Below are positions 15,104-22,034 of a stretch of 42,621 bases of DNA, piece after piece. The notes beneath the pieces were generated by a model that was given only the letters and a program-made list of their open reading frames with translations, did no database searches and was not told the origin of the DNA. Source of the DNA: an uncultured Collinsella sp. (GTDB lineage: Bacteria; Actinomycetota; Coriobacteriia; Coriobacteriales; Coriobacteriaceae); the NCBI GenBank assembly GCA_900551665.1, contig URWW01000014.1:1-42621 (forward strand), written 5' to 3'. How positions within the stretch are numbered: the first letter of the stretch is position 1; every line of letters starts with the position of its first letter. The position numbers were made by a program, and so were the translations under genes.

Positions 15104-15523
15104 TTAAACCAGCTTGCCCTGGCAGTGGTCGCACATGTGCTGAATGAGCTCGGCAGGCCACTCGACAAAGTCGCGCTTGCGCGGCTTGAGCTCGCCGTCG
15201 ACCAGCTCGTCGTATGCGACCTTGATCTTGACGAAACGGGTCACCCTGACGGAACCCTCGCGGGTGAGGCAGCTCTCCTCGGCCTTGAAGGCACCCATAC
15301 CGAACAGGACCTTGGGGTTGTACATCACGAGCGTGTTGCCCTCGTCGTCGGCCAGGGCGCAGATGGCCTTGGTCACGCCGATCTGATTGGCGGCCAGGCA
15401 GGCGGCGTCCTCGATGGACAGCAAGGTATCCACCAGGTCCTGCGCGATCTCCGCGTCGGCGGCGGTGGCGGGCTCACACGGGGTGGAGAGGATAGCCTCG
15501 TCCTTCACGAGCTCCTTGATCAT
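15104..15523 (-). CDS. Peptide deformylase homologue lacking the catalytic Glu
   Basis: The 139-aa protein follows the deformylase fold: CLAANQIGV (motif 1, residues 42-50), EESCLT (motif 2, Cys85 as metal ligand) and a C-terminal QHMCDH (motif 3, residues 128-133). In true deformylases motif 3 is HExDH, where Glu is the general acid/base; here it is Met130, while both His ligands, Asp and Cys85 remain. Metal could still bind, but N-formyl-Met hydrolysis should be impaired, so it may be a divergent deformylase-like protein or a non-catalytic binder. The protein is also a little shorter than normal Def (about 150-190 aa). ATG 15523 follows AAAGGAGCGCCC. It is monocistronic. A standard def should exist elsewhere in the genome. 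Confidence 0.88.
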   Translation of the reverse strand: MIKELVKDEAILSTPCEPATAADAEIAQDLVDTLLSIEDAACLAANQIGVTKAICALADDEGNTLVMYNPKVLFGMGAFKAEESCLTREGSVRVTRFVKIKVAYDELVDGELKPRKRDFVEWPAELIQHMCDHCQGKLV

Positions 15524-15697
15524 GGGCGCTCCTTTCTCATATGGGCGCCGCAAACGTCGCCCTTTCATTTCTTTCACCTGCGGAACTATACCAGATGCCC
15601 ATCAAGGCCCGAGCCGCAGCGCCGCAGAACGAACTAAACTGATGAGAACGCAGACAATGGCCGCATATACATGTGGAGCAACGAGGGAGGAAGCGCC

Positions 15698-16333
15698 ATG
15701 AAAGTCATGCTCGTCAACGGAAGCCCACACAAGAACGGCTGCACCCACCGCGCGCTCGCCGAGGTCGCCGCGGCACTTGATACGAATGGAATCGAAAGCG
15801 AGATCTTCTGGATCGGCGCCAAGCCCGCCGCCGGCTGCATGGCGTGCGGGCGCTGCCGCGAAACCGGTGCCTGCATCTTCAACGATGCCGTCAACGAGTT
15901 TCGCGCCCGTGCCGAGCTGGCAGACGGCTTCGTCTTCGGCGCGCCCGTCCACTACGCCCATGCCGCAAGCTCCCTCATGGGCTTCATGGACCGCCTGTTC
16001 TACTCCAATGGCAAAGCGGGCGCGCCCGACGTATTGAGCTTCAAGCCCGCCGCAGCCATCGCGTCCGCCCGACGCGCCGGCACCACAGCCGCCCTCGACG
16101 ACATGCAGAAGTTCTTCACCATCTCGAACATGCCCATTGTGAGCTCTCGCTACTGGAACATGGTCCATGGATGTACGCCCGAAGAAGTCGAACAGGACCA
16201 AGAGGGTCTGTGGACGATGAGACAACTCGGGCGCAACATGGCCTGGCTCCTCAAATCCCTCGAGGCGGGGCGCGAGGCTGGAATCGGCCTACCTGATCGG
16301 GAGGCCGGGTCCTTTACGAGCTTCATCCGATAA
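15698..16333 (+). CDS. NADPH-dependent FMN reductase / flavodoxin-family protein
   Basis: The 211-aa protein opens with KVMLVNGSPHKNGCTHRAL, the phosphate-binding loop of the FMN_red/NAD(P)H oxidoreductase family. CMACGRCRETGACIFND (residues 48-64) is a Cys-rich segment typical of the iron-sulfur flavoprotein-like subgroup; FVFGAPVHYAHAASSLMGFMDR contacts flavin. It probably reduces FMN-linked substrates in the cytoplasm; the substrate is unknown. ATG 15698 follows GAGGGAGGAAGCGCC. It is divergent from the deformylase-like gene and ends at a strong bidirectional terminator shared with the M18 peptidase. Confidence 0.9.
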   Translation: MKVMLVNGSPHKNGCTHRALAEVAAALDTNGIESEIFWIGAKPAAGCMACGRCRETGACIFNDAVNEFRARAELADGFVFGAPVHYAHAASSLMGFMDRLFYSNGKAGAPDVLSFKPAAAIASARRAGTTAALDDMQKFFTISNMPIVSSRYWNMVHGCTPEEVEQDQEGLWTMRQLGRNMAWLLKSLEAGREAGIGLPDREAGSFTSFIR

Positions 16334-16342
16334 ACCGACCAG

Positions 16343-16383
16343 AAAAAGGGGCGGCGCATCCAATGTGGTGCGCCGCCCCTTTA
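16343..16383. terminator. Bidirectional terminator between convergent genes
   Basis: AAAGGGGCGGCGCA (16345-16358) pairs perfectly with TGCGCCGCCCCTTT (16369-16382) over a 10-nt loop, with A-tract before and T-rich sequence after. Confidence 0.92.
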
Positions 16384-16437
16384 TCAAGGCTCGTATCTGT
16401 CAGGGCGATACTCGTTATCTGCTGGGGTGACACTCGT

Positions 16438-17874
16438 CTAGCTGAGCTCAATCGAATCGGCGCCGTCGATGCGGACGTTCGCATCGTAAAACGCCGTGAG
16501 CGCCTCAATGGCAAGGTCAACATCGCGGGTGCCGGCCGTCTCCATGCACGAATGCATAGAGAGCTGGGCACAGCCAACATCGACTCCATGCACGCTCACC
16601 TGCATGTTCGAGATATTACCGAGCGTGGAGCCACCCGCCTTGTCGCTGCGGTTCGCAAACGCCTGATGCGGGATCTCAGCGTCGTCGAGCACGGCGGTGA
16701 ACGCGGCGCGGCTGAAAGCGTCGGTGCAATAGTGCTGGTTGGCCGCCTCCTTCACCACGATGCCGCCGTTCATCTGCGGAGCATGGAGGCTATCGGCGAG
16801 CTCGGGGTGCGCGGGATGCTGCGCATGTGCGTTGTCGCAGCTCACGAGCATGGAAGCGGAGAGCGCGCGGACGTACTCCTCGGGGCCGAAGCCCAAGGCG
16901 GCGTTCACGCGGGAAAGAGTGTCGGCCAAAAGCGTCGATGCAGCACCCTGCTTGGTTTCCGAGCCGACCTCCTCGTTGTCGAAACACGCATAGACCGAGA
17001 CGGCATGCTCGTTCCCGCCGTTCATAAAGGCGACAAGCGAAGTGTAAGCGCACATGAGGTCGTCGAGGCGGGGCGAGGAAATGAACTCGCCGGTGACACC
17101 CCACACACGGCCGCGCTCACGGTTGACCAGGAACAGGTCGCGCGACACGATTTGGGCGGGATCGATCTCGAGGGCATCGGCCACGATCATGTCGAGCGAG
17201 TCGTTTGCCAAGTCGCCCGCGGAGAGCAGCGGGAACAAATCGCTTGCGCGATTGGGGGTGAAGCCCTTGTTCACGCCGCCGTCCATGTGGATTGCAAGGC
17301 TCGGGATAAGCGCGACATCTCGATTGAGGGCGACGAGCCGGCTCTCGATACGCGCGCCCTCGCGCACCAACACGCGGCCGGCGAGCGAAAGCGGCCGGTC
17401 GAACCAGGTGTAGTCCATCATGCCGCCGTAGGCCTCGGTGTCCAGGCGCACATACCCGGCGGGACCTTCGAGCTCGCCATTCGACTTTACCTTGAAGCAG
17501 GGGGAGTCGGAATGCGAGGCCGTGAGCTGGAAGTGGTACGGGGCGCTGTCGCTGGCCGATCCGGCTGCGACATCGGCGGATCCGGCGGCGGCGCCGTCGG
17601 TGGCTTTAGCAACATCGGAGGCAAAGGCCGGAGCGGCCACACGCTCGCCCACGCGCCAGGCCACAACACTCGATCCGTTGCGCTGCGTGTAATACGCTCC
17701 TCCCGGGCGCACCTCCCATGCGGCGCCCTCGCTCAGGTAAGTGAAACCAGCCGCATCCAAGCGTGCGCGGATAGCCGCGGCGCTGTGAAACATCGTGGGA
17801 CTCTCGGCGATGAAGTCGAGCAGGTCCTCGGCTGCCGTCGTGACCGGGGCTGCGGCTTTTGTGACAAAAGACAT
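16438..17874 (-). CDS. M18-family aminopeptidase
   Basis: This 478-aa zinc aminopeptidase removes N-terminal, often acidic, residues from peptides in the cytoplasm. Metal and active-site motifs are visible: TASHSDSP (His121, Asp123), CFDNEEVGSETKQGA and, at the C-terminus, SMHSCMETAGTRD. Around residues 82-112, before HSDSP, lies an Ala/Ser/Asp-rich low-complexity insertion (ATDGAAAGSADVAAGSASDS) not expected in the family, probably a surface loop. Length is slightly above the usual 430-460 aa. ATG 17874 follows AGGAGCGCAT. Single gene, divergent from the NADH oxidase gene. Confidence 0.94.
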   Translation of the reverse strand: MSFVTKAAAPVTTAAEDLLDFIAESPTMFHSAAAIRARLDAAGFTYLSEGAAWEVRPGGAYYTQRNGSSVVAWRVGERVAAPAFASDVAKATDGAAAGSADVAAGSASDSAPYHFQLTASHSDSPCFKVKSNGELEGPAGYVRLDTEAYGGMMDYTWFDRPLSLAGRVLVREGARIESRLVALNRDVALIPSLAIHMDGGVNKGFTPNRASDLFPLLSAGDLANDSLDMIVADALEIDPAQIVSRDLFLVNRERGRVWGVTGEFISSPRLDDLMCAYTSLVAFMNGGNEHAVSVYACFDNEEVGSETKQGAASTLLADTLSRVNAALGFGPEEYVRALSASMLVSCDNAHAQHPAHPELADSLHAPQMNGGIVVKEAANQHYCTDAFSRAAFTAVLDDAEIPHQAFANRSDKAGGSTLGNISNMQVSVHGVDVGCAQLSMHSCMETAGTRDVDLAIEALTAFYDANVRIDGADSIELS

Positions 17875-17988
17875 ATGCGCTCCTGTTCGTGTCGCATGGT
17901 TTCGCATGGCTTATTCGACAAAATCTTACCGCATGCGAGCGCGGCACCGCACACCGCCCGGTCGCTCCGCCCGTTTACCAGTTTGCCC

Positions 17989-18016
17989 TTGCTAACTGTT
18001 TGCTTTTTTGTATCAT
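17989..18016 (+). promoter_or_regulatory. Promoter of the NADH oxidase gene
   Basis: TTGCTA (17989-17994) and TATCAT (18011-18016) are spaced by 16 bp, about 38 bp before the start codon at 18054. A T-rich spacer supports the call. Confidence 0.5.
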
Positions 18017-18053
18017 TTCTAGTGCTGACACGTTTTACCTCAAAGGAGTCACC

Positions 18054-19457
18054 ATGACCACCGCCTCCACCCCTAAGACCGTCGCCGTTGTTGGCTGCAC
18101 GCACGCCGGCACGTTCGCCGCTCAGTCGATCCTCACCGCGCACCCGGATTGGACCGTGCACGTCTTCGAACGCAACGACACCCTGTCGTTCCTCTCCTGC
18201 GGCATCGCGCTGTGGGTCGGCGGTCACGTGAGCGACCCCAACCGCATGTTCTACTCCTCCCCCGCAGCTCTCGCCGAGCTCGGCGCGCAGATGCACATGC
18301 AGCACGACGTGCTTTCCGTCGACGTGGCCGGCAAGTCCCTCGTGGCGCGCGACCTCACCAACGGCGAGGAGTCGACCTACGTTTTTGACAAGCTCGTCGT
18401 CACAACTGGCTCCAAGCCCGTCACCCCGCCCATCCCCGGTCTGGCCGAGGGCCTTGAAGATGGTCGCGTGATGCTGTGCAAGAACTGGGACCACGGCAAG
18501 GCCATCAAGGAGAACGCCATGCAGGCGGATTCCGTCGCCGTGATCGGTGCGGGATACATCGGCGCCGAGCTTGTCGAGCAGTTCAGCGAGGCCGGGGTGC
18601 GCGCCACCCTCATTGACGGCCTCGATCGCGCACTCGCCAAAAACTTCGATGCGCCCATCACCGATCAGGTCGAAGCTGTGTACGCCGAGCACGGCGTGGA
18701 GCTCGCACTGGGCCAGATGGTCACCGAGTTCCGCCTGAACGAGAGCGGCACCGGTGTCACCGTCGTGACCACCGCCGGTGAATACGATGTCGACTACGCC
18801 ATCATGGGCGCCGGCTTCCTCCCCCGCACTGACCTGTTCGAGGGCCAGCTCGAAACCCTTCCCAACGGCGCCATCAAGACCGACGAGTACATGCGCGCAT
18901 TCCTCACCGGCCATGATGAGGCCTGCGCAGACGTCCTCGCCGCCGGCGACTCCTGCACCGTGCTCTACAACCCCACCGGCACCTATGACTACATCCCGCT
19001 GGCCACCAACGCCGTGCGCCAAGCCCTGCTCGTGGCTGCCAATATCGAGGAGCCCGCGCAGAAGTACATGGGCACGCAGGCAACCAGCGCCGTACAGCTC
19101 TACGACCTGTCCCTTGCTGCGAGCGGCCTTACCCAGGCAGGCGCCGAGGCCCGCGGCGTGAACGCCCGCTCCACTACCATCGTCCAGGACTACCGTCCCG
19201 ACTTCATGCTCACCACCACGCCGGTCACCGCGACCCTCACCTGGGATCCCGAGACCCGTCGCGTGTTGGGCGCCCAATTCCTGTGCCGCCACGACGTGGC
19301 CGAGGCCGCAAATGCGATCTCCATCGCCATACAGGCGCGTTTCACCATTGATCAGCTCGCCAACGTCGACCTGTTCTTCCAGCCCAACTTCTGCCAGCCG
19401 GTGAACTTCATTGGCGCCGTGGCCATGCAAGCCGTGGCCGAACAGAACGCCTGCTAA
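18054..19457 (+). CDS. nox: NADH oxidase / CoA-disulfide-reductase-family flavoprotein
   Basis: The 467-aa enzyme has an N-terminal FAD site (VAVVGCTHAGTFAAQS), the redox-active Cys49 in LSFLSCGIALW, a second dinucleotide site for NADH (VAVIGAGYIGAELVE, about residues 161-175) and the FAD-ribityl region VLAAGDSC. The C-terminal dimerisation domain is present. This matches water-forming NADH oxidases, which restore NAD+ and remove oxygen in fermentative bacteria; a CoA-disulfide or related reductase is the alternative. Note GCTHAG in place of the common GxNHAG. ATG 18054 follows AAAGGAGTCACC. It is monocistronic, with a promoter upstream and a terminator downstream. Confidence 0.93.
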   Translation: MTTASTPKTVAVVGCTHAGTFAAQSILTAHPDWTVHVFERNDTLSFLSCGIALWVGGHVSDPNRMFYSSPAALAELGAQMHMQHDVLSVDVAGKSLVARDLTNGEESTYVFDKLVVTTGSKPVTPPIPGLAEGLEDGRVMLCKNWDHGKAIKENAMQADSVAVIGAGYIGAELVEQFSEAGVRATLIDGLDRALAKNFDAPITDQVEAVYAEHGVELALGQMVTEFRLNESGTGVTVVTTAGEYDVDYAIMGAGFLPRTDLFEGQLETLPNGAIKTDEYMRAFLTGHDEACADVLAAGDSCTVLYNPTGTYDYIPLATNAVRQALLVAANIEEPAQKYMGTQATSAVQLYDLSLAASGLTQAGAEARGVNARSTTIVQDYRPDFMLTTTPVTATLTWDPETRRVLGAQFLCRHDVAEAANAISIAIQARFTIDQLANVDLFFQPNFCQPVNFIGAVAMQAVAEQNAC

Positions 19458-19487
19458 CCCGCTGCTCAGAACAACATACACCCGCTT

Positions 19488-19525
19488 AAGGGGCACCGAT
19501 CACACCCTCGGTGCCCCTTCCTTTT
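19488..19525 (+). terminator. Terminator of the NADH oxidase gene
   Basis: AAGGGGCACCGA (19488-19499) pairs with TCGGTGCCCCTT (19508-19519) over 8 nt and is followed by CCTTTT. Confidence 0.9.
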
Positions 19526-19773
19526 GCGACATCGGCCATCTCGACAGCGCGTCCGTTGCCCGACGTCAATAGGTCTTCTGAAAGCAAGATCCCTTGCAGG
19601 TAAAGCTACCGTCTCAATCCCGCTAAACGAAATCCGCGCTTTCAAAAGGTCAAGAACGGCATAATCGTCCGTCTGAATAAATGGCGCAGAAGCCCTCGGG
19701 CCGCATCTTCTGGCCGTTATGCATCCGCTAGGCAAAAATAGTCCAATTGATGCACTTCTCCGGCGCGCCATCT

Positions 19774-19917
19774 TCAATTAATCGACTTTTGGTAATTACT
19801 TATCGCTTCCTCGAGATATAAGGCCCATTTGAATGCTCGTGACCAGGTACTTTACGCGTCAGAACGCCTTGCTACCGGCCAGTCTGAAAAACTAATTACC
19901 AAAAGTCGATGAATTGA
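19774..19917. repeat. 28-bp inverted repeat with 88-bp spacer
   Basis: Arms at 19774-19801 and 19890-19917 match in 26 of 28 positions and share the exact core ATCGACTTTTGGTAATTA. The spacer is 88 bp. The right arm ends about 70 bp before the ATG at 19988 of the 353-aa gene. The layout suits an invertible promoter segment, paired operators, or the remnant ends of a small element; I see no recombinase gene in the window. Confidence 0.9.
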
Positions 19918-19987
19918 CTTTAAACGCCTTCGCGCGGCCCGATTCCTCATTTGGGTACAAGCTCATTCACCGAGGGAGGGGGTATTA

Positions 19988-21049
19988 ATGGAACAGGTGA
20001 TTTGCGGCGCCAGCGCCTTTGAGCTTTATCGAATCCCGCCCCAGGTCACACTGCTGCTCCCAGAGTTTCCCCATTTTTCGACGCGCCGGCAACGCAGCGC
20101 CATCTCCCGATCGAATGACCTGGGTCCCTGGCTGAATCTTCCAATACACACCCTGTGCGACAGCCCGTCAGCCCGAACGCGGTCTTCGGCAATCAAGGAC
20201 CACGTCTGGAGCGGCGACCTCCCGAGTTCAGCTATCTGGGAAAACAACGAAGTCGGCGTTCGGTACACCTCGCCGCTCATGACGTTGCTCACCTTGGCGC
20301 CGCTCGTCTCGGTGCACCGTCTCACCATGGCCGCTTACGAACTCTGCGGCACATTCGCCGTCTACGCGCCCACCAAAGAAATGCAGCGCGAGCTCGATCA
20401 TCTGCGTAACCAGCGCCTCGCATGGCCGGGAGGATGGCGCCAGGTGTATGACCACGCGGGTAAACCGACGTCTCTTTGGCACCGCGACCCGCTCGTGACG
20501 CTTCATGAGCTTCGCGGGTTCTGCGAGGAAAGCAAGGGTATGCACGGCCATCGTCAGCTTTACCAGGCTGCACGCGCGGTCACGGGTGTTGCGGCGTCTC
20601 CCCTCGAAGTGCAAGCATCCATGCTGCTGAACCTTACGCGACGACGCGGCGGCGAAGGGCTAGGGCCCATCGTCAACAACCACCCCATCACGCTGAACCG
20701 CGACGCCCGCATCCTCGCCGGCCAATCAACCTGCTACGCCGACATCCTTTTCCCCGAAAACGACATCCATCCGGCAATCGATATCGAGCTTCAGGGCCAT
20801 ATGGTTCACGACGGGGGCCGAGCGGGCGGAATAGACTCCAACCGCATGCTCGGCCTCAAGCGCATGGGTATCGAGGTCATCATGGTGACAGCCGAGCAAC
20901 TCTATAACCCCGGGAGGTTCCATCGTCTGTCGGCCCACTTGTCGTCGTTGCTCGGAAAACGGCGGAAGGCGAAATCGGCGGGCATGGAAGCCGCCGAGCG
21001 CGACCTAAGGTGCGAGGTCCTTTCGAACTGGGAACAGCTGGTTCGCTGA
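19988..21049 (+). CDS. Uncharacterised 353-aa protein, possible PD-(D/E)XK nuclease-like domain
   Basis: I do not recognise a named family with certainty. The N-terminus (VICGASAFELYRIPPQV) looks like an AbiEi-type or similar start seen in coriobacterial hypothetical proteins. The C-terminal third, about residues 245-330, has the order YADILFPEND, AIDIELQGH, then a turn and VIMVTAEQL, resembling the strand pattern D...ExQ of DUF559/Vsr-like PD-(D/E)XK nucleases. It could therefore be a defence-type or toxin-type nuclease, or a structural relative without activity. ATG 19988 follows GAGGGAGGGGGTATTA. A long inverted repeat lies upstream. The stop codon is only 4 bp from that of the convergent phospholipase-like gene, with no visible terminator between. 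Confidence 0.7.
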   Translation: MEQVICGASAFELYRIPPQVTLLLPEFPHFSTRRQRSAISRSNDLGPWLNLPIHTLCDSPSARTRSSAIKDHVWSGDLPSSAIWENNEVGVRYTSPLMTLLTLAPLVSVHRLTMAAYELCGTFAVYAPTKEMQRELDHLRNQRLAWPGGWRQVYDHAGKPTSLWHRDPLVTLHELRGFCEESKGMHGHRQLYQAARAVTGVAASPLEVQASMLLNLTRRRGGEGLGPIVNNHPITLNRDARILAGQSTCYADILFPENDIHPAIDIELQGHMVHDGGRAGGIDSNRMLGLKRMGIEVIMVTAEQLYNPGRFHRLSAHLSSLLGKRRKAKSAGMEAAERDLRCEVLSNWEQLVR

Positions 21050-21053
21050 GTTC

Positions 21054-22034
21054 TCAACGGGTCCCCGCGTACTCCATCTCGCGCTCTGCTCGTGCGTTGA
21101 CCTCGGCGAAGACACGGCTGAAAAATTCCTCGTCGAGCAGGCGGTACGCGGCGCCGGTGACCGGGTGATTGGTGCGCACGGTCTCATGGGCGATGGCGCA
21201 GGTCGCAAAGACCGACGCCGCATCGATCTCGTACTGCGGAAACGCCGCCGCGACCTCGATGAGCTGCGGCGTGAGACGCGGCATGAGGTCGAGTTCGAGA
21301 GACTTGCCGAACAGGTCGAAATCGCCCTGCTTCTTGATACGGAAATCCCGACTGGGCTGCTCGCCACGCGCATCAATCAAATCGCTCACGGCCTGGTTCC
21401 ACGTGCAGTCGGCAAGCAGGTGAACCCATGTGCCGAGCACCATGTCGAACAAGGAGCGTCGCAGCTCATCGCGGCTCAGCGCGCGTCGGGAGGTCGCGAA
21501 CGCGTCACGCTGGCACACGGCGGTTTCGGCCACATCGAAATCCCACTCGAACGTCGGCGTGTGCGCGGGAGACACGTGGGCGACCTCGGCTGCGAGGGAG
21601 GCGGGCGCCTGCCAGAGCAGCTCCGGGGCAGGGCCCGCGGCCGCCGCAGAGCCGGTAGGACCAACGGGCGCACAATCAGAATCGGCGTCCGCGAAACCGG
21701 AGGCATCGAAGGCAAAACCAGGCGCCCCGACACCTCCCCCCGTTGCGCAATCGTCGCCGAGCGCATCCGACAATCCGCACTCACGCGCAAGCGGCAGCAC
21801 GTACGCGTCGAAGAACTCACCCGCGCGCGGCTTTGGGATGTGCTCGGGCTTGGCGAAATGCGTCACGCGATACGGAACGGGGCGCACCACGCCGGGCACC
21901 ATGTAACCCACGTAGATATCGGGAATCAAGTTTCCAAAGAGGAACGCATTGCCGTCGCACACGGCGCGCGCAACGGAGCCGCCGCCCTTGAGCAGCCGCT
22001 CCGCATGCGCGATATGTATGTTCCAGCTAGGCAC
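21054..22034 (-). CDS. Zinc-dependent phospholipase C-family protein
   Basis: The 326-aa product begins PSWNIHIAHAERLL and has LFGNLIPDIYVGYM, RVTHFAKPE and GTWVHLLADCTWN, the His/Asp pattern of the zinc-dependent PLC/S1-P1 nuclease-like fold. There is no signal peptide, so it is probably cytoplasmic and its substrate is unclear. About residues 95-150 form a Gly/Ala/Pro-rich, probably disordered insertion. The GTG start at 22034 overlaps the pheT stop (TAGTG), implying translational coupling; an in-frame ATG at 22067 inside pheT is the alternative. It is therefore the last gene of the pheST operon, an unexpected partner for a tRNA synthetase. Confidence 0.8.
   Translation of the reverse strand: MPSWNIHIAHAERLLKGGGSVARAVCDGNAFLFGNLIPDIYVGYMVPGVVRPVPYRVTHFAKPEHIPKPRAGEFFDAYVLPLARECGLSDALGDDCATGGGVGAPGFAFDASGFADADSDCAPVGPTGSAAAAGPAPELLWQAPASLAAEVAHVSPAHTPTFEWDFDVAETAVCQRDAFATSRRALSRDELRRSLFDMVLGTWVHLLADCTWNQAVSDLIDARGEQPSRDFRIKKQGDFDLFGKSLELDLMPRLTPQLIEVAAAFPQYEIDAASVFATCAIAHETVRTNHPVTGAAYRLLDEEFFSRVFAEVNARAEREMEYAGTR

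Larger units (their letters stand above)
19458..19987. other. AT-richer gene-free region with long inverted repeat
   Basis: The 530-bp stretch holds the nox terminator and then about 450 bp of less GC-rich DNA. No ORF in it looks like a real gene; an open frame on the minus strand at 19466-19777 overlaps the terminator and lacks any family pattern. The chief feature is the inverted repeat at 19774-19801/19890-19917. The changed composition could mark a decayed mobile segment. Confidence 0.6.

Noticed and set aside
19466..19777. Small minus-strand ORF of 103 codons
   Set aside because: It overlaps the nox terminator, has no ribosome site or family pattern, and is Arg/Cys-rich as expected from random sequence.
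19774..19917. Inverted repeat as an intrinsic terminator
   Set aside because: The 88-bp spacer is too long, there is no T-tract, and a strong nox terminator already lies at 19488-19525.
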